Origin: Sophora flavescens | Lineage: Eukaryota > Streptophyta > Magnoliopsida > Fabales > Fabaceae | Direction: 5' to 3' | Assembly (NCBI GenBank): GCA_030762895.1 | Contig: CM061069.1 | Location: 25,477,404 to 25,541,403 of the forward strand | DNA length: 64,000 bases | In this document: positions 34,329 to 46,184 of the stretch, piece by piece | Layout of the letters: each line of letters starts with the position of its first letter | Position numbering within the stretch: position 1 is the stretch's first letter | Program-made: the position numbers and the translations under genes | The notes under the pieces: generated by a model | Seen by the model: the letters and a program-made list of their open reading frames with translations, nothing else | The model's database searches: none | What the model was told of the DNA's origin: nothing

Positions 34329-36400
34329 ATGCCACCAAGGACTAGGATTCCTGTTAGAAGGGAAACTTATGATAAGTCTACTGCCTAACCTCGATCAAGA
34401 CCCTCCTCAAAGGGGTCGTGGTCGAGGCGGTAATAGAGGTAGTCGCGGAGGAGCTATTGGTGGATGTGGATTGGGTGCTGGAGTGGCCAATGTTGAGGTA
34501 CCTAGAGCAAGGTGAGGTAATCCAACAATGGCAGAGGTTGCAGCTGGCATACAGGGGTTACAACAGGTTGTGCAACAACTTGTTGGGATTGTTACTGGGC
34601 AGCGGCAATAGGGAAATCAACAACAAGAAAACCTCGACCATCAACAAGAAGGTGAACAGGTTGAGCAACCGCCAGCAGCAGTAATATTGGCATTGAGGTC
34701 ACATTGGCAGAGATTTTGAAGCTCAAGCCTCCTACTTTCTCCGCATCCAGTGCAAGTGAAGATCTGCAGAAATTTATTGATGGTTTGGAGAGGCTTTGGA
34801 GAGCTTTAGGGCACTATTTGGTTTTCCAAAAATGCTAGCGTTTAGAGTTTAGCGGATAGCGGATGGAAAATTAGCCCCATTTGGCAACCATTTTTAAAAT
34901 TAGCGTATAACATTTTTCCACTAGCGTATAGTGTTTTTTCCAGACGCTACTAGCATTTGAGATAATAGCGTATAGCGTATCACTTTTTCTTTCATTTTTA
35001 TCCTTACTATCTTAATTAAATTCCTTACTTATCCTTCACTAACAAAATAAAATATTAATAGAAATCATTCTAATTTTTATAATCCCTAATTCTTTTATAA
35101 AAAAAATCGTATAAAAATCATATCAATATTATTTTTATAATTCCATATTATTTATAAAAAATAACTAAAACTAAATAAATATTAAAATTTAAAATTAATA
35201 TTTTAATCATTGAAATGATAAATAATTTAAAATAAAGTGTTAAAATTGATAATTATTTTAAAATAAATAATATAAATAATATATATATAAATACATATAT
35301 ATAATTTATATGAAAAAACATGCAAACATGTCCTTTTATGTAATATACACTAATCAGCTAGTTCAACCGCTAGTTTTACCAAATACTTCAAATCCAATCT
35401 ACTAGTTTATCCGTTATCCGCTATCCACTATCCGCTAGCTTATCCGTTATTCGCTAGTTTTTACCAAACAGAGCCTAGATTGTTCAAAGACTAGAGCAGT
35501 TGAATTGGCATCATTTCAGCTGGAGGGAATGGCATATGATTGGTTTGACCCAGTCTCACATGGTAGACCAGTTGGTTCACCTCCGTTGGCATGGGGTGAA
35601 TTTTCTCAATTGTTCATGGCTTGTTTCCTTCTTGAGAGTGCAGAGATGGATTAGCTTATGAGTTTGAATAGTTAGAGCAAATTGAGGGCATGTCAGTCTC
35701 ATAATACAGTGGTCGTTTCACACAGCTTTCTAGGTATGCTCACTATCCTATTACAGAGGAGGTACGAGTGAAGAGGTATACCCAGGGATTGAGGGAGTAC
35801 TTGGTTAGATCAGTGGTTGGAGCTAACTGTTCTACTTTTGCGAAGGTTTTAAGCTTGGTAATTCATATTGAGCAGAGACAGAAAGAGAAGGGAAGTATTG
35901 GGCGGGACTCTCGTAAGAAACAACGACTTGAAGGATCACATAGTAGTCATCCTGGTAGCAGTAGTGGATATACGCCCAATCATCAGGGGCAACAGAGGGT
36001 AGTGACATAGAAGAGTGGTTCTAGTGTGCAGTCTTCTGGTTCAATGTAGAGTCATAGATCATATCACGCTTTGGGATAATCACAATATGGTACTGCTCAG
36101 ATGCGTTGTCATACTTGTGGGAGATTTCACTCTGGGGTTTGTTTTGGAGATAGAGTTTGCTATCATTATGGTCAGGCAGGTCATATTAAGAAGGATTGTC
36201 CTGTTGCTACGACATCGCTATCATCCAATCATGGATCGGTACCAATAGGAGCAGCTTTAGCATCTTCTCAAGCTCCAGCAAGACAGTTTGGGAGTTCTTT
36301 TGGTAGAGGTTCTGGAGTAGCACATCATGGTGGTAGAGGATCTGGTGGCAAAGGTCAGGGACAGGCTGGGAGAGGGCAAGCTCGTGTTTTTTCTTTGACA
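34329..36400 (+). pseudogene. gag: Ty3/gypsy gag, interrupted by a MITE
   Basis: It starts MPPRTRIPVRRETYD at 34329. After frameshifts it continues with an Arg/Gly-rich stretch, AAGIQGLQQVVQQLVGIV, and the capsid-like KFIDGLERLWRAL. Here a 666-bp MITE intervenes, after which DCSKTRAVELASFQLEGMAYDWF continues. Further on are 35768-36010 and a zinc-knuckle relic CYHYGQAGHIKKDC (36155-36200), in which the second Cys is Tyr. At least three stops are present. Confidence 0.75.
34807..35478. mobile_element. PIF/Harbinger-like MITE inside gag
   Basis: The ends are GGCACTATTTGG (34810) and, inverted, GGCTCTGTTTGG (35475), flanked by TAG on both sides (34807-34809, 35476-35478). The GGC..GTTTGG end and a 3-bp duplication are typical of Tourist-type MITEs, though the usual target is TAA/TTA. 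The body is AT-rich, non-coding and 666 bp long. Subterminal gctagcg/cgctag repeats occur. Removing it with one TAG restores the gag frame. Confidence 0.78.
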
Positions 36401-36439
36401 CGCCAGGATGCTCAGGCATCCAATGCAGTCGTTACAGGT

Positions 36440-37950
36440 ATACTTTATGTATGTTCCCAAGATGCTCGTGTTTTGTTTGATCGTGGAGCTACACATTCTT
36501 TTGTATCATTGTTGTTTGCTTCTCGACTAGGTAAATGTCCTTCACATCAAGATGAGACTTTAGTTGTGGCTACACCTCTAGGAGAATTTTCGTTAGATGA
36601 TTCTGTATACCATTCTTGTGAAGTATATATACAAGGCAGAGAATTTTGGGCAGATCTGATTGCTTTGGATATGATTGATTTTGATGTGATTTTGGGCATG
36701 GATTGGCTAGCTGCACATTATGCTATCTTGGATTGTTATAACAAGGTAGTGAAATTTGAATGACCAGGAGAATCAGACTTCTCATTACAGGGAGAGCGGA
36801 CTTGGGTACCACATAAAATAATCTCAGCCTTGGGAGCTAGCAGGTTACTAAGAAAAGGTTGTGAAGGATACTTGGCTTTTGTAAGAGATACACAAGCACC
36901 TGAAGTGAAATTAGAAAAATCTCGGTAGTGTGTGAATTCCCAGATGTTTTTCCCGAAGACCTTCCTAGTTTACCACCCGATAGGGAGATAGAGTTTCTAT
37001 AGACTTAATTCCTGGCACTCAACCAATCTCTATACCTCATTATCGGATGGCTCCAACAGAACTTATGGAGTTGAGGGAGCTGTTGCAGGACCTTCTTGAT
37101 AAGGGCTTTATCCGTCCAAGTTCTTCTCCTTGGGGAGCACCAGTTTTGTTTGTAAAGAAGAATGATGGATCTATGCGGTTATGTGTAGACTACAGACAGT
37201 TGGATAAGGTAACAGTGAAGAATAAATATCCATTACCTCAGATAGATGAGTTATTTGATCAGCTACAGGGATCCCAATGTTTTTCTAAGATTGATTTGCG
37301 ATCTGGGTATCACCAGTTGAAGATTAAAAAGGAAGATATTCCAAAGATAGCTTTCCGAACTCGCTATGGGCACTATGAATTCTTGGTTATGTCTTTTGGA
37401 CTCACCGATGCCCCAGCAGCTTTTATGGATTTAATGAACCGGGTTTTTAAACAATTTTTGGATCATTTTGTGGTTGTGTTTATTGATGATATTCTAGTTT
37501 ATTCCAAGAGTTAAGAGAAGCATGAGCAACATTTAAGGTTGGTTTTACAAACCTTAAGGGAGAAGCAGTTATATGCTATGTTCTCTAAATGTGAGTTTTG
37601 GTTGGATAGTGTGGCCTTCCTAGGGCATATTGTGTCCAAAGATGGGATAAGCGTTGATCCAGGAAAGGTGGAAGCAGTGTAAAATTGGCCTAGACCCACT
37701 ACAGTGAAAGTGATTAGATGTTTCCTTGGCTTGGCTGGTTATTATCGTCATTTTGTGAAGGATTTCTCTAAACTCGCTTCTCCATTGACTAGGCTAACTC
37801 AAGAAAGTAGAGTTTCAATGGAGTGATGCATGTGAGGAGAACTTCCAGAAATTGAAGGATTGCTTGAATTTGGCACCAATTTTAGCTTTACCTTCGAGTG
37901 GTGGAGGTTATGCAGTTTATTGTGATGCTGCTATAGTGGGTCTTAGTTGT
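36440..37950 (+). pseudogene. pol: Ty3/gypsy pol: protease, RT, RNase H start
   Basis: The protease reads LFDRGATHSFVS (36470-36510): the catalytic D-S/T-G is D-R-G, so it would be inactive. It ends in the usual VILGMDWL..H motif. RT (37047-37513) has FIRPSSSPWGAPVLFVKK, RLCVDYRQLDKVTVKN, KIDLRSGYHQ and catalytic FIDD. A TAA after YSKS at 37512 is followed in frame by HLRLVLQTLREKQLYA, FLGHIVS and FLGLAGYYRHFV, and then frameshifts into the RNase H start. Integrase is missing. Confidence 0.85.
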
Positions 37951-37981
37951 GTGTATATGCAATATGGCAAAGTCATTGCCT

Positions 37982-38848
37982 TGGGTGTTCATTTTAACGA
38001 TTCCTAAATATTTTAAGATTGGAAAATTAATGGATATCGTGGACAGTTTTTTTGGTTACCGCGCCGACCGGGAACAACACTATTTTTGAAACATTTTTTA
38101 ACCGTATTGTTGTTCACTTGGATTTTATATATCATAAGTGTTGTTTTCAGAGTCCGAGGACATCACTATTGAGGATCCAGAGATCTGAAGAGTTATCTTC
38201 TTGATTAGATAGTTGGTTAGTAAAGTAGCATGGTTGAGAGTACCATGTAGATGACATTTATTGGTTTACGTATTATTTTTTTCGTATTGTAGATAGATTC
38301 CCGGTTTTGAGGCTTTTGATCTTTATTCGAATGTATGAATTTATCAGTATATTTCATTACTTTGAAATATTATTATGTTATTTAATACGAGACAATTTTC
38401 AGACTTAGTTATTTGAATTTTTATGATTAGGATATTTTAATTAAATGTTTTAAAGGATTTTATAGAAATTAATTTGGGTTACTAATATAACGAAAGGTGT
38501 TATACCTTACCCGGGATTTTTGGCCGATACTTAGTATAGGCAATAGGTCTGAAAATGTATCTAAAAATATGAGATTTAGATATTTGTACCATGTTGAAGT
38601 AAGGAACCATGGTATATATGTTTGGAATAGATTCCATTTGGAGAGAGTTGAAAAAACACTATCTCGTTGAAAGGTTCTATACATTTGCCCTTTGTCAAGG
38701 CATTTTTTTAGACAAGGACTGTGTTTTTCATCTTTTTGGTTGATATATATTTCTCAGAACATGGAGTGTGAACCAAACCCATGTTTGAATTGACATTGAG
38801 ATATCGATGCAAGTTCTTCCTTTCTGAATCAGGTAGATTCATATCTGA
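37982..38848. other. LTR-like scrap and unassigned sequence
   Basis: The first 42 bp (ggtgttcat..cctaaatattttaag) match 32900-32940 of the 5' LTR almost exactly, so the 3' end of the gypsy element probably collapsed into LTR sequence here. Beyond that I see no gene and cannot assign the text. cagagtccgaggacatcact near 38148 looks like other gypsy LTR ends, but this is weak. Confidence 0.4.
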
Positions 38849-39372
38849 AAGAGGTTGACAATAAGTTTTGTCCCACCACGGGTTGAGCATAAAAGTGGGT
38901 CAGCCCAACCTGGCTCACTTTTTGGTGAGCCAGGAAATAGCCAACCAGGTTCGACCCACCACGGTCCACGGGTCGGGATATACGGGTTGGCTCACTTTTA
39001 TTTATATAAAAAGAAACAGAAAATTTAAAAATAATAATAATATAACACAACATAACATAATATATGTTCACACTTCCCTCACGAGTCACGAATTTTAAAT
39101 TGGTCCGAGAAACATATTAAACTTTCATTTTCTCTTTGTTTCGATTAACAATAAGTGGATGTTGTGCATTATTTTTTTAAAGGAAAAAAATGGTGCAACC
39201 CGTGAGCCAACCCGACTCACCCCGAGTTGAATCCACCCAACCCGCGTGTTAATTGAGCCGGGTCAAAATAACCCGGGGTTAAAATGAGCCATATTTTAGC
39301 CAACCCAACCCATCGGTGAGTCGATTTGAGCAAAGTTGGCTCACGGGTTCCAACCCATTTTGACAGCTCTAC
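38849..39372. mobile_element. hAT-like repeat (CTGTCAAAATGGGT type)
   Basis: The right end, inverted, reads AGAGCTGTCAAAATGGGTTGG; the left end has agaggttgacaataagtttt in degraded form. The interior is rich in gggttgg/ccaaccc and gagcca phrases in both orientations, typical of non-autonomous hAT families in eudicots. No clear 8-bp duplication was found, so the ends are approximate. Confidence 0.5.
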
Positions 39373-39557
39373 CTAGCCAAGAGAGGAAAACCCTCCAACC
39401 ACGGGTCTGCCTAGAATTAGATGTAATGCCCATCTCCAACCTCCAAATCATATTATCCATCATTTTTTCCCAACTACCAGGGAAGGACTTCCAGAGGCAT
39501 GAATAACCAGAATTAACCAAAACACCTTCGAAAAGATTGCTTTCTTGGTTTCAAAAT

Positions 39558-39775
39558 TGAATGAGGATTTGTTTAAGGATTAGTTCTGATTTCATTTGAT
39601 CTTATCTTTATTTATTTCATATTTGAATCAGGATTTGTTTTAGGATTAGTTCAGATTTGATCTGATCTAATCTTTCTTTTAGGATTTGTTTTAGGAATAG
39701 CTCAGATTTGATCTTATTTGATATTTGAATTAGGATTTGTTTTAGGATCAGTTTAAATTTGGTTTGATCTAGCCT
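39558..39775. repeat. Imperfect tandem repeat (GGATTTGTTTTAGGA units)
   Basis: Four units share ggatttgtttaaggatt/ggatttgttttaggat followed by agttcagatttgatctt-like text, at 50-66-bp spacing. It is non-coding and lies about 0.8 kb downstream of the ICE1-like stop. Confidence 0.7.
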
Positions 39776-39987
39776 TTTGTTTTCCAAAAATCCTTTGGGC
39801 CAAAAACGTCCAAGATTTATGTATATTGTCATCAATTCTTGACGAATAGACAGTTTAATTTTATGAAAAGTGAGATTAATTCTCTTTAGTTCTTGTTGAA
39901 CTTTTTGAGCTTATCAAATTTATTTGTGGCACTCAAACTTGACTAATCAATCAAACCATCCATAGCTAATTGTGGCATCTTCACTTA

Positions 39988-40173
39988 CCAAGGTTTGTGT
40001 CACTCATTGGGCATGGGGTCAAGGTGCATATCATACCAAGGTTCATGTTACTCGTTGGGTTTTGGGTCGCGAGTCATCCATATTCGTTGGTTCTCGTTAC
40101 TCGTTGAGCATCATGTCAAGGTATTCCATAGCTTACGGTTCTCATTACTCATCGGCATCAGGTCGAGGTTTCC
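39988..40173. repeat. 48-51-bp tandem repeat, about 3.7 units
   Basis: Units start at 39988, 40036, 40085 and 40136 and share 'ggtt..tgt(c/t)actc(a/g)ttgggc..(g)gtca(a/g)g'. The repeats read open in one plus frame (residue pattern H/R-W/Y-x-x-G/S), but no gene is supported. They lie just 3' of the ICE1-like gene. Confidence 0.75.
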
Positions 40174-40408
40174 ATTCTGTTCTTATTAGAGGGCAGTCTG
40201 CAGACTTCTAATTTGGTCATGATCTCTTCAGTTCATAGCGGGTTCGTATCAAATTCCAATTTTTAGAAGGAAGATGATGATTTTTATCCATTACTTACCC
40301 ATATAATATAGCAACCCACTAGCTGCAATGCATCATAGTCAAAATTAAATTGGAATGAAGAGACTTGTGAAAGAACAAATTGAGGAGGAAAAAAGCCAAA
40401 CAAAATAA

Positions 40409-40414
40409 TTTATT
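40409..40414 (-). terminator. Putative polyadenylation signal of ICE1-like gene
   Basis: AATAAA on the minus strand lies about 170 bp downstream of the TGA stop at 40581-40583, a usual 3'-UTR distance for a plant mRNA. Confidence 0.45.
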
Positions 40415-40580
40415 CTAGGATTTATGACAACAATTAACAACACAAGTTTCCTTAGTTCAAAAGCACAATTTAACAAAATGACAATAAGAAGCAATGGCAT
40501 TTACAAACTGCATGCTACGGCAATCACAGTTAGTGCCTGTATATAAGGGTGCCATTTGTCAAGTATTTCAGTCACATGAT

Positions 40581-43500
40581 TCAATGGAAACCCGCAATAT
40601 CCAAAAGTACTGCTTTAATTTGCTCTGGGTGGAGATCCGGACCTTCACTGCATTGCTGGCAACACACACGAAAGCCTAGGAATTAGAAACAAAACTTAAG
40701 ATGTTGATACTAAGCCAATAAATCAACGAGCACAAAATTTAAACATCAAACATTTGTTATGAAACGACATGAGAGAAGACTAACACCTTTTACCTTTCAT
40801 CAAGATGCTATTTACTCTTCTCAAATTTTGCAGTTGATTTTTACTTATTCAGATAATTCAAAAAGAACTTTAGTCAATCATATGTATCAAAATTGGGGTC
40901 CCCAATCATTTAACGTATACATTTCGTTCTAGGAAGTTAAAAGCCTTTTTAAGAACCATGGATGAAAACAATCAATGGTTAAAATTTCCAAAACCAATGA
41001 GTCATTGAATGAATAAACATGTGTCGGGTATACATATAATTATTGAGTTTCGATAAATTTGGAATTACTACAACTTTGAACTAGAAGATTATCAATATGA
41101 TTTTTTAAACCACAAATATACAACATTCTTTATTACATTTTGTCACAGGAACCAGGCATCAATATTGAGAGAATGATTTATTGTAAAATATACTATTGCC
41201 CAAATAAAAATTAATGGCAAAAAAATTAATAAAAGGCAAGGAAAACAATTAAGGGAAACTTTGAAGTAACTCTTGATAAAGGAAAAGAACTAAATACCTC
41301 AGCTCTGAACACATCTAAAGCAAAACCATTGAAACAACTGATAATAGCCTGCTGAACATCCAATCCAAGGACATCCAATGCCCTCATGGTGGAAAGAAAA
41401 AGACCTGGTTTGTGGGGACAAAACATATGGATATTGATATCTCTCCCTTCCCTTACCTTAACTTCCACCTATAAATTTCAAAATAACTCGAGTCAACAAT
41501 TTCCTCAATTATCCTACAAATAAGTTCCGCGAAGTGTGAACAGAGAAATACCTCCTCAATCTACTTTCAATGATTAGTTTGCATTAATACACCTTTGGGG
41601 TCTACACCACCATACACCATCAAGAGATTCTAACTGCTTATTACTTATAAGTTCAATTTGTAATACAAAGACATTGTGTAATTTCTATACTCGTCTTACA
41701 ACAAAATGGTAAACAATCCACATTAATGAAATATTCGGACTATGAAACTCCATATGTTTGACAGATAGGCCCACTATAGGGTGCAAGCCAAACATAAAAA
41801 GAAGATTTACTTTCAAATCCAGTGCTCTTTATCATCACCAAATCAGCATCCATCATAAATATACACTCGTTGGCCATGTGAGAAGTCAATAAAAGAAGTA
41901 TCAATTGTCACATTTGATCATTGTCTTGCAAGCAACAAGGTAACTATTACACTGAGTACAATCATCTATTTAATTTATTGGTAGGAAAAAATCCCAACCC
42001 ATCATGGTTTGCAGGCTAAAATGCCATTGTAAATGAATAAAAAAGGGAGAATGTTGTATTTGATACGATAGTAACGAGGGGGTAATTTTTAAGGGGTGAA
42101 GTTTCGTAAAGAGATAAGTGTTTGGTTTAAGAGCAACAAAAAAGTGAAATTATAAAGGTGTAAATATTTCTCAGTTTATGGGATAAATCATCCCCACCTA
42201 TCGCTGTGCCAACATTTGTGACATACACAGACACAAAATCTCATAAGAAGATTCAGTGAATGATTCATTTGCTCCATATACATACATGTACCCAAACATG
42301 TCTCATTTGAGGATTCCAACCCAGATGAACAGCTTCGTCATTCCTCTAATCCCTTGGAAGCCATGCCCTCTGATCATCCCACCAACCACAGAGGTTGACA
42401 ATCAAATCCCAATCCTGATTCAATGAGTTACTTCGTCATTGATCTCTTCGATACTCACTCCTCATAGCAATCACAGTATCATTGCTGCAATAATATAAAT
42501 CTCTTTTTTGGAGACGTTCATCGGGAAGGAGGGTCCATTTATATGAAGGTTAGGGTTTGGCGTGAGAGGCATCGCAGGAGATAGGTGAAATTACCCACTC
42601 AAACATCATATCAAAGTAATTTTTCATTCCAAAAATTTCTTTCCACAAAATATTACCCTTTGACTTTTTCTCTTGTAATTTTTAAGCTGATACCAAACTT
42701 GGCCTTAACGTCATAAAATAAATCAGTTGAATAACAAGTAATTGAATAAAATGTCAAAGATCTAAACAATCCAAACCAATTTCGAAGAAATATTTCCCCA
42801 TAACCAATTATCTAATAGGGAAGATTAACAATTTTGCATGAAGGTGAACAAATACCTTTGGTGATTGAGTTTTAGGGCTTAGAAAGGAGCTAGGACGTAG
42901 TTCTTCCTTCACCCATGATGGAAGGGTTGGCAGATTGGGTGTCATAGGGTTAAAGCTTGTAGATGGTGGCAGTGATGAGCCTGGTGAGATTGACTCCATC
43001 TCCTTTTGAAGATCATTAACCCTCTGTAGTAACTCCTTCAGGTACTCAATTGCATCCCCAAGTATTGAAGCCCTATCCATCTACAAAAAAAGCGATATAA
43101 GATTAGCATGTGTTAATAACCTAGCCAATGGAAACAATATTCAACCTGGCAGAGTTTATGCTTCATATTCATAAAAATTGCAATGAATAACACAAATCAT
43201 CCTCAAGAATAAAAGGATACGTGGCGTCACATTAAAGGAAGAGCTAACATATATGAGGATCAGATACGGGTACACGTATGAAGCATTGGATGCAACACTG
43301 GTAAAATATTGGGGTATGACATTTATTAAAAAAATTAGGATTAGGATACATGAACAACAGGATACAACACGCACACGCGTGTGTGTATATACGTATGTAT
43401 GTATGGCTTATCAAGTGAGATGAATTTTTATATGTGAGAAAAGTAAATTTGGATTATAAATAATTCATGGATAAAAAAGTCAAAGGCTTTATGTTCTAAT

Positions 43501-45790
43501 CATTGCTGTCATAATCGAACCGGACCGACCGGTAGGATTGATAAACCAGAGTAGGCACCGGTCTGAATGTATCCAAAAACCGCATGTGCACAGACCAGGA
43601 ATGAACCGTTGAAACTGGTAAAAACCGGTAGGAACCAATAAACCGGCGGATCATCGATTGGCAAAAAACGATTATTTTTTAAACAGAAAAGAAAGAAAAC
43701 TACAGTTTGAGACCGAAGAAGAACAAAAGAAACCCAGAAAACTTCAGTATAAAAACAAAGAACATTAAAAGAAACTGAGAACGAGAAAGAAACGTAGAAT
43801 GAAGAAGGAGAAAGAAAGAAACTGATGGTAGAACATCTCTCCTCTCCCTCTTTGGCACATCTAATGGGCACATAACTTTGGGCTTATTTTGGGGGCATTG
43901 GGCCTTTGTTACATACATATATGGACTCTTGAATTATATAATATATATTTATTAAATTTTTTCATGATAAAATTTTATTAAAATTAACCTATCAGTAATA
44001 TTTTTTATTATGAAACTCACGAATATAATTTTTTTTTGTATAAATCATAAATATATTTATTGATTCTTATAAGTTGTGACAGAAAAGTTTCTTCTTTGAT
44101 AACTATAAGATATTAACGTATGGTAGACTTAATTTTATTTATTAATATTTTTAATTATATTTATATAAATTAAAAATATATATTTAATTATAACTGGTTC
44201 ATCTGTGGTTCAACCATGGTTGAACCAATAAACCGTGAGCTATATTAACCGGTTCATTGATCGGTTCGGTGTGCGGCTAGGCTAAGATTTGCTCATCTCA
44301 TTCTTATATAATAACAACCCTCTCACTTGATACATCTTCATATGTGTGTGAGTGTTTGTGTGTGGGTGGGTATATGCATGTGCGCATGTAGATCATCTCA
44401 TAAAGTATAAAAAAGCATATGAAAACATCATAAGATCTCATATATAAAACACGATCCTTGGGCCGCTCCATAATTTGAGGGAAAAAAGCAGAGGAAAAAA
44501 GTTTTTATTTTCAGGTTAGTTATGGCAAACACAACACAAAATAACAGTTAATAAGTATCCGAGTATCCATTTCTCAGTTTTATGGGAATAAAAAAAATGA
44601 AGCAAAAGACGTACTTCATGATTTTCCCATATTTTAAATCATTCCACAAGGAATCAAACACTAGAAACCTATATATGCATAGTTCTCACTTAACTCTAAA
44701 ATCTTTCAATAAAAATCACAAAGTAATATCATAGGTTAACAATAACATTATAAGTCAACAAAAAATGGGAGAAAATAAAAATCAAAAGCATCAAACCAAT
44801 TTTCCATACCTTGCTAATCCTTGGCACAACAGACCTAAGCATGTACAGCCTGTCACTAAGCTTCTTCCTGCGGTGCCTCTCCGCCATGAGATTCCTCGCT
44901 GGCATCCCTTTTTTCTTCCCCTTCTGATCTCCACCATTGATACCAGCATCAACATTATCATTATCATTAATATTTGCATTCAAATTGTTCCCTTCATTAT
45001 TCCCATTCTCTTCCAACTTATCAATCTCACCAACCTCAACCTCATCAGAATCATAATTCAACCCTTCCTCAAACTCCCTCTCTTCTGATATCTCCCGGAG
45101 CCATAACGGTGTCGGAACCTCCAAGGCTCCCAACTCATCACTGGAGCCTTGGCAGTGCTTCTGAAACAGAGTGGGTGACTGCAGCTGTGGCGCCAACGGA
45201 TTAAATACCTCAATAGGCTGCAAAACATTGGCATTGTTAGAAAACAGAGCATTCGAAGAGCCAGAATCATCAAAAGGTTGTCCTGCTACGCCCATTTGGT
45301 TAAACCCTCCACGGAGTTCAACAGCACGAGTTACATTAAACTCGTGGTTCGAACTCAGCTCAAGATTGCTCATTTGTGGCTGAGCATTGAAACCCATTAG
45401 AACAGGGGAATTTGAACTGAGAAACCCTCTTTCAGACCCGAAATCGAAGGTACTCTCATAATGGTTGTTGCTATTAACAGTGAAGAAAGGGGTGAAGCAT
45501 GATTGTTGTGTGAATGAGGGTGCATGTGGAGAAGAATCTAAAGGTTGCATGAGAAAATTACTGTTTGGGTTTGAAGAGAAACCAATGTCTCTATTGGTTT
45601 CATTGTGGTTTGAGAGATTGGGAAGGTCATGGTGTATTGCAGAGTTCATATACCAGTCACCTTGGAAAATGGATTTGATTGATGAAACTTCATCGTTTGT
45701 TGGGTCGGTACCAACAACGTTGTTGATGTTGCGAATGGTCCATGTTGCTAGTGGTGGATGTTCTTCTTGGGAGGGTTGTTGGGGTTCCAT
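40581..45790 (-). CDS. ICE1/SCREAM-like bHLH transcription factor (4 exons)
   Basis: Minus-strand exons are 45790-44810, 43080-42856, 41468-41298 and 40655-40581, coding for 483 residues. All introns (1729, 1387 and 642 bp) are GT-AG and phase 0, and TGA lies in frame directly before the ATG. Family knowledge: ICE1/SCRM proteins are nuclear bHLH factors controlling cold response (CBF genes) and, with SPCH/MUTE/FAMA, stomatal development. Visible: KGKKKGMPARNLMAERHRRK basic region with E304, R307 and R308; helix 2 starting MDRASILGDA; a VKEE sumoylation-type site (K385); LSPK near residue 395, like the ICE1 S403 region; a C-terminal ACT-like domain (VKVREGRDINIHMF..LDVQQAIISCFNGFALDVFRAE). Length fits (Arabidopsis ICE1 has 494). 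Odd: at the KRAAM position it reads PTLFQKHCQG, with His212. Confidence 0.93.
43512..44284. repeat. AACCGGTTCGG-type repeat in intron 1
   Basis: Both ends are full of aaccgg/ccggtt/cggttc phrases in opposite orientation (cgaaccggaccgaccggt at the left; ttgatcggttcggtgtgcg at the right), with an AT-rich middle. This looks like a non-autonomous DNA transposon of roughly 0.77 kb. It accounts for nearly half of intron 1 of the ICE1-like gene. No target duplication was identified. Minus frames of 72-120 codons inside it are not genes. Confidence 0.5.
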
Positions 45791-46175
45791 TCAGGTAATG
45801 TTGTGAGTATTAGCTCTTGTTGGTAGCATATCACTCTCAATTGTGAATGGCAAAGATATAGAGAAAAACGGGGAGAAATAGACAAATGGAGAAAACGAGT
45901 GAGAGAGAGTGTTTCGGTTTTAGAGAGAAAAAGGTAAACAACTTTTAAACTTTTTGTTTTTTTTTTCTCAGAGCATCATTTGGTATTGAGAAGAAAGGTT
46001 TTAGTTTGAGCGTTATGTATTTGATTGATTGAAGGTATGGAAAACGAAAGGAGTAGGGGTGGTGGTATTTGTAAGGTGTGCAAAGTGCTACCTTTATCTA
46101 TGTGCCTGCCTTATGGCTTATGTGTTAAGTTGTCGTTTTAACCTTTTTAAATTCTTCTGGGTGGGGATGTCATTA

Positions 46176-46184
46176 CCCTTTATA
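46176..46184 (-). promoter_or_regulatory. Candidate TATA box of ICE1-like gene
   Basis: TATAAAGGG on the minus strand lies about 390 bp upstream of the ATG. A CT-rich leader (45850-45930, minus strand ctctctctcactcg and tctccatttgtc) lies between, as is common in plant 5' UTRs. A second TATA-like TAGATAAAGG is at 46091-46100. The choice is uncertain. Confidence 0.35.

Larger units (their letters stand above)
32439..37981 (+). mobile_element. Chromovirus-like Ty3/gypsy element, 3' truncated
   Basis: A 5' LTR (32439-34110), initiator tRNA-Met primer site, gag with zinc-knuckle relic, protease and reverse transcriptase are present in the plus orientation. The gag and pol text resembles Del/Tekay-type elements. 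RNase H fades at about 37950, and integrase and the 3' LTR are absent. A MITE interrupts gag. Many stops and frameshifts are present. Confidence 0.78.

Noticed and set aside
34418..34684. 88-codon plus-strand ORF in the gypsy element
   Set aside because: It is the wrong frame over the true gag, which reads as an Arg/Gly-rich stretch followed by GIQGLQQVVQQL in another frame.
36207..36496. Minus-strand ORFs over the gypsy gag/protease
   Set aside because: Shadows of the plus-strand gag-protease frame, which has recognisable motifs.
42046..42700. Possible MITE in intron 2 of the ICE1-like gene (tgttgtatttgatac versus accaaacttggcc ends)
   Set aside because: The inverted ends match poorly and no target duplication is visible.
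43509..43918. Minus-strand ORFs of 120 and 72 codons in intron 1
   Set aside because: They lie within the intronic AACCGG repeat, overlap each other and have low-complexity Phe/Ser/Val composition.
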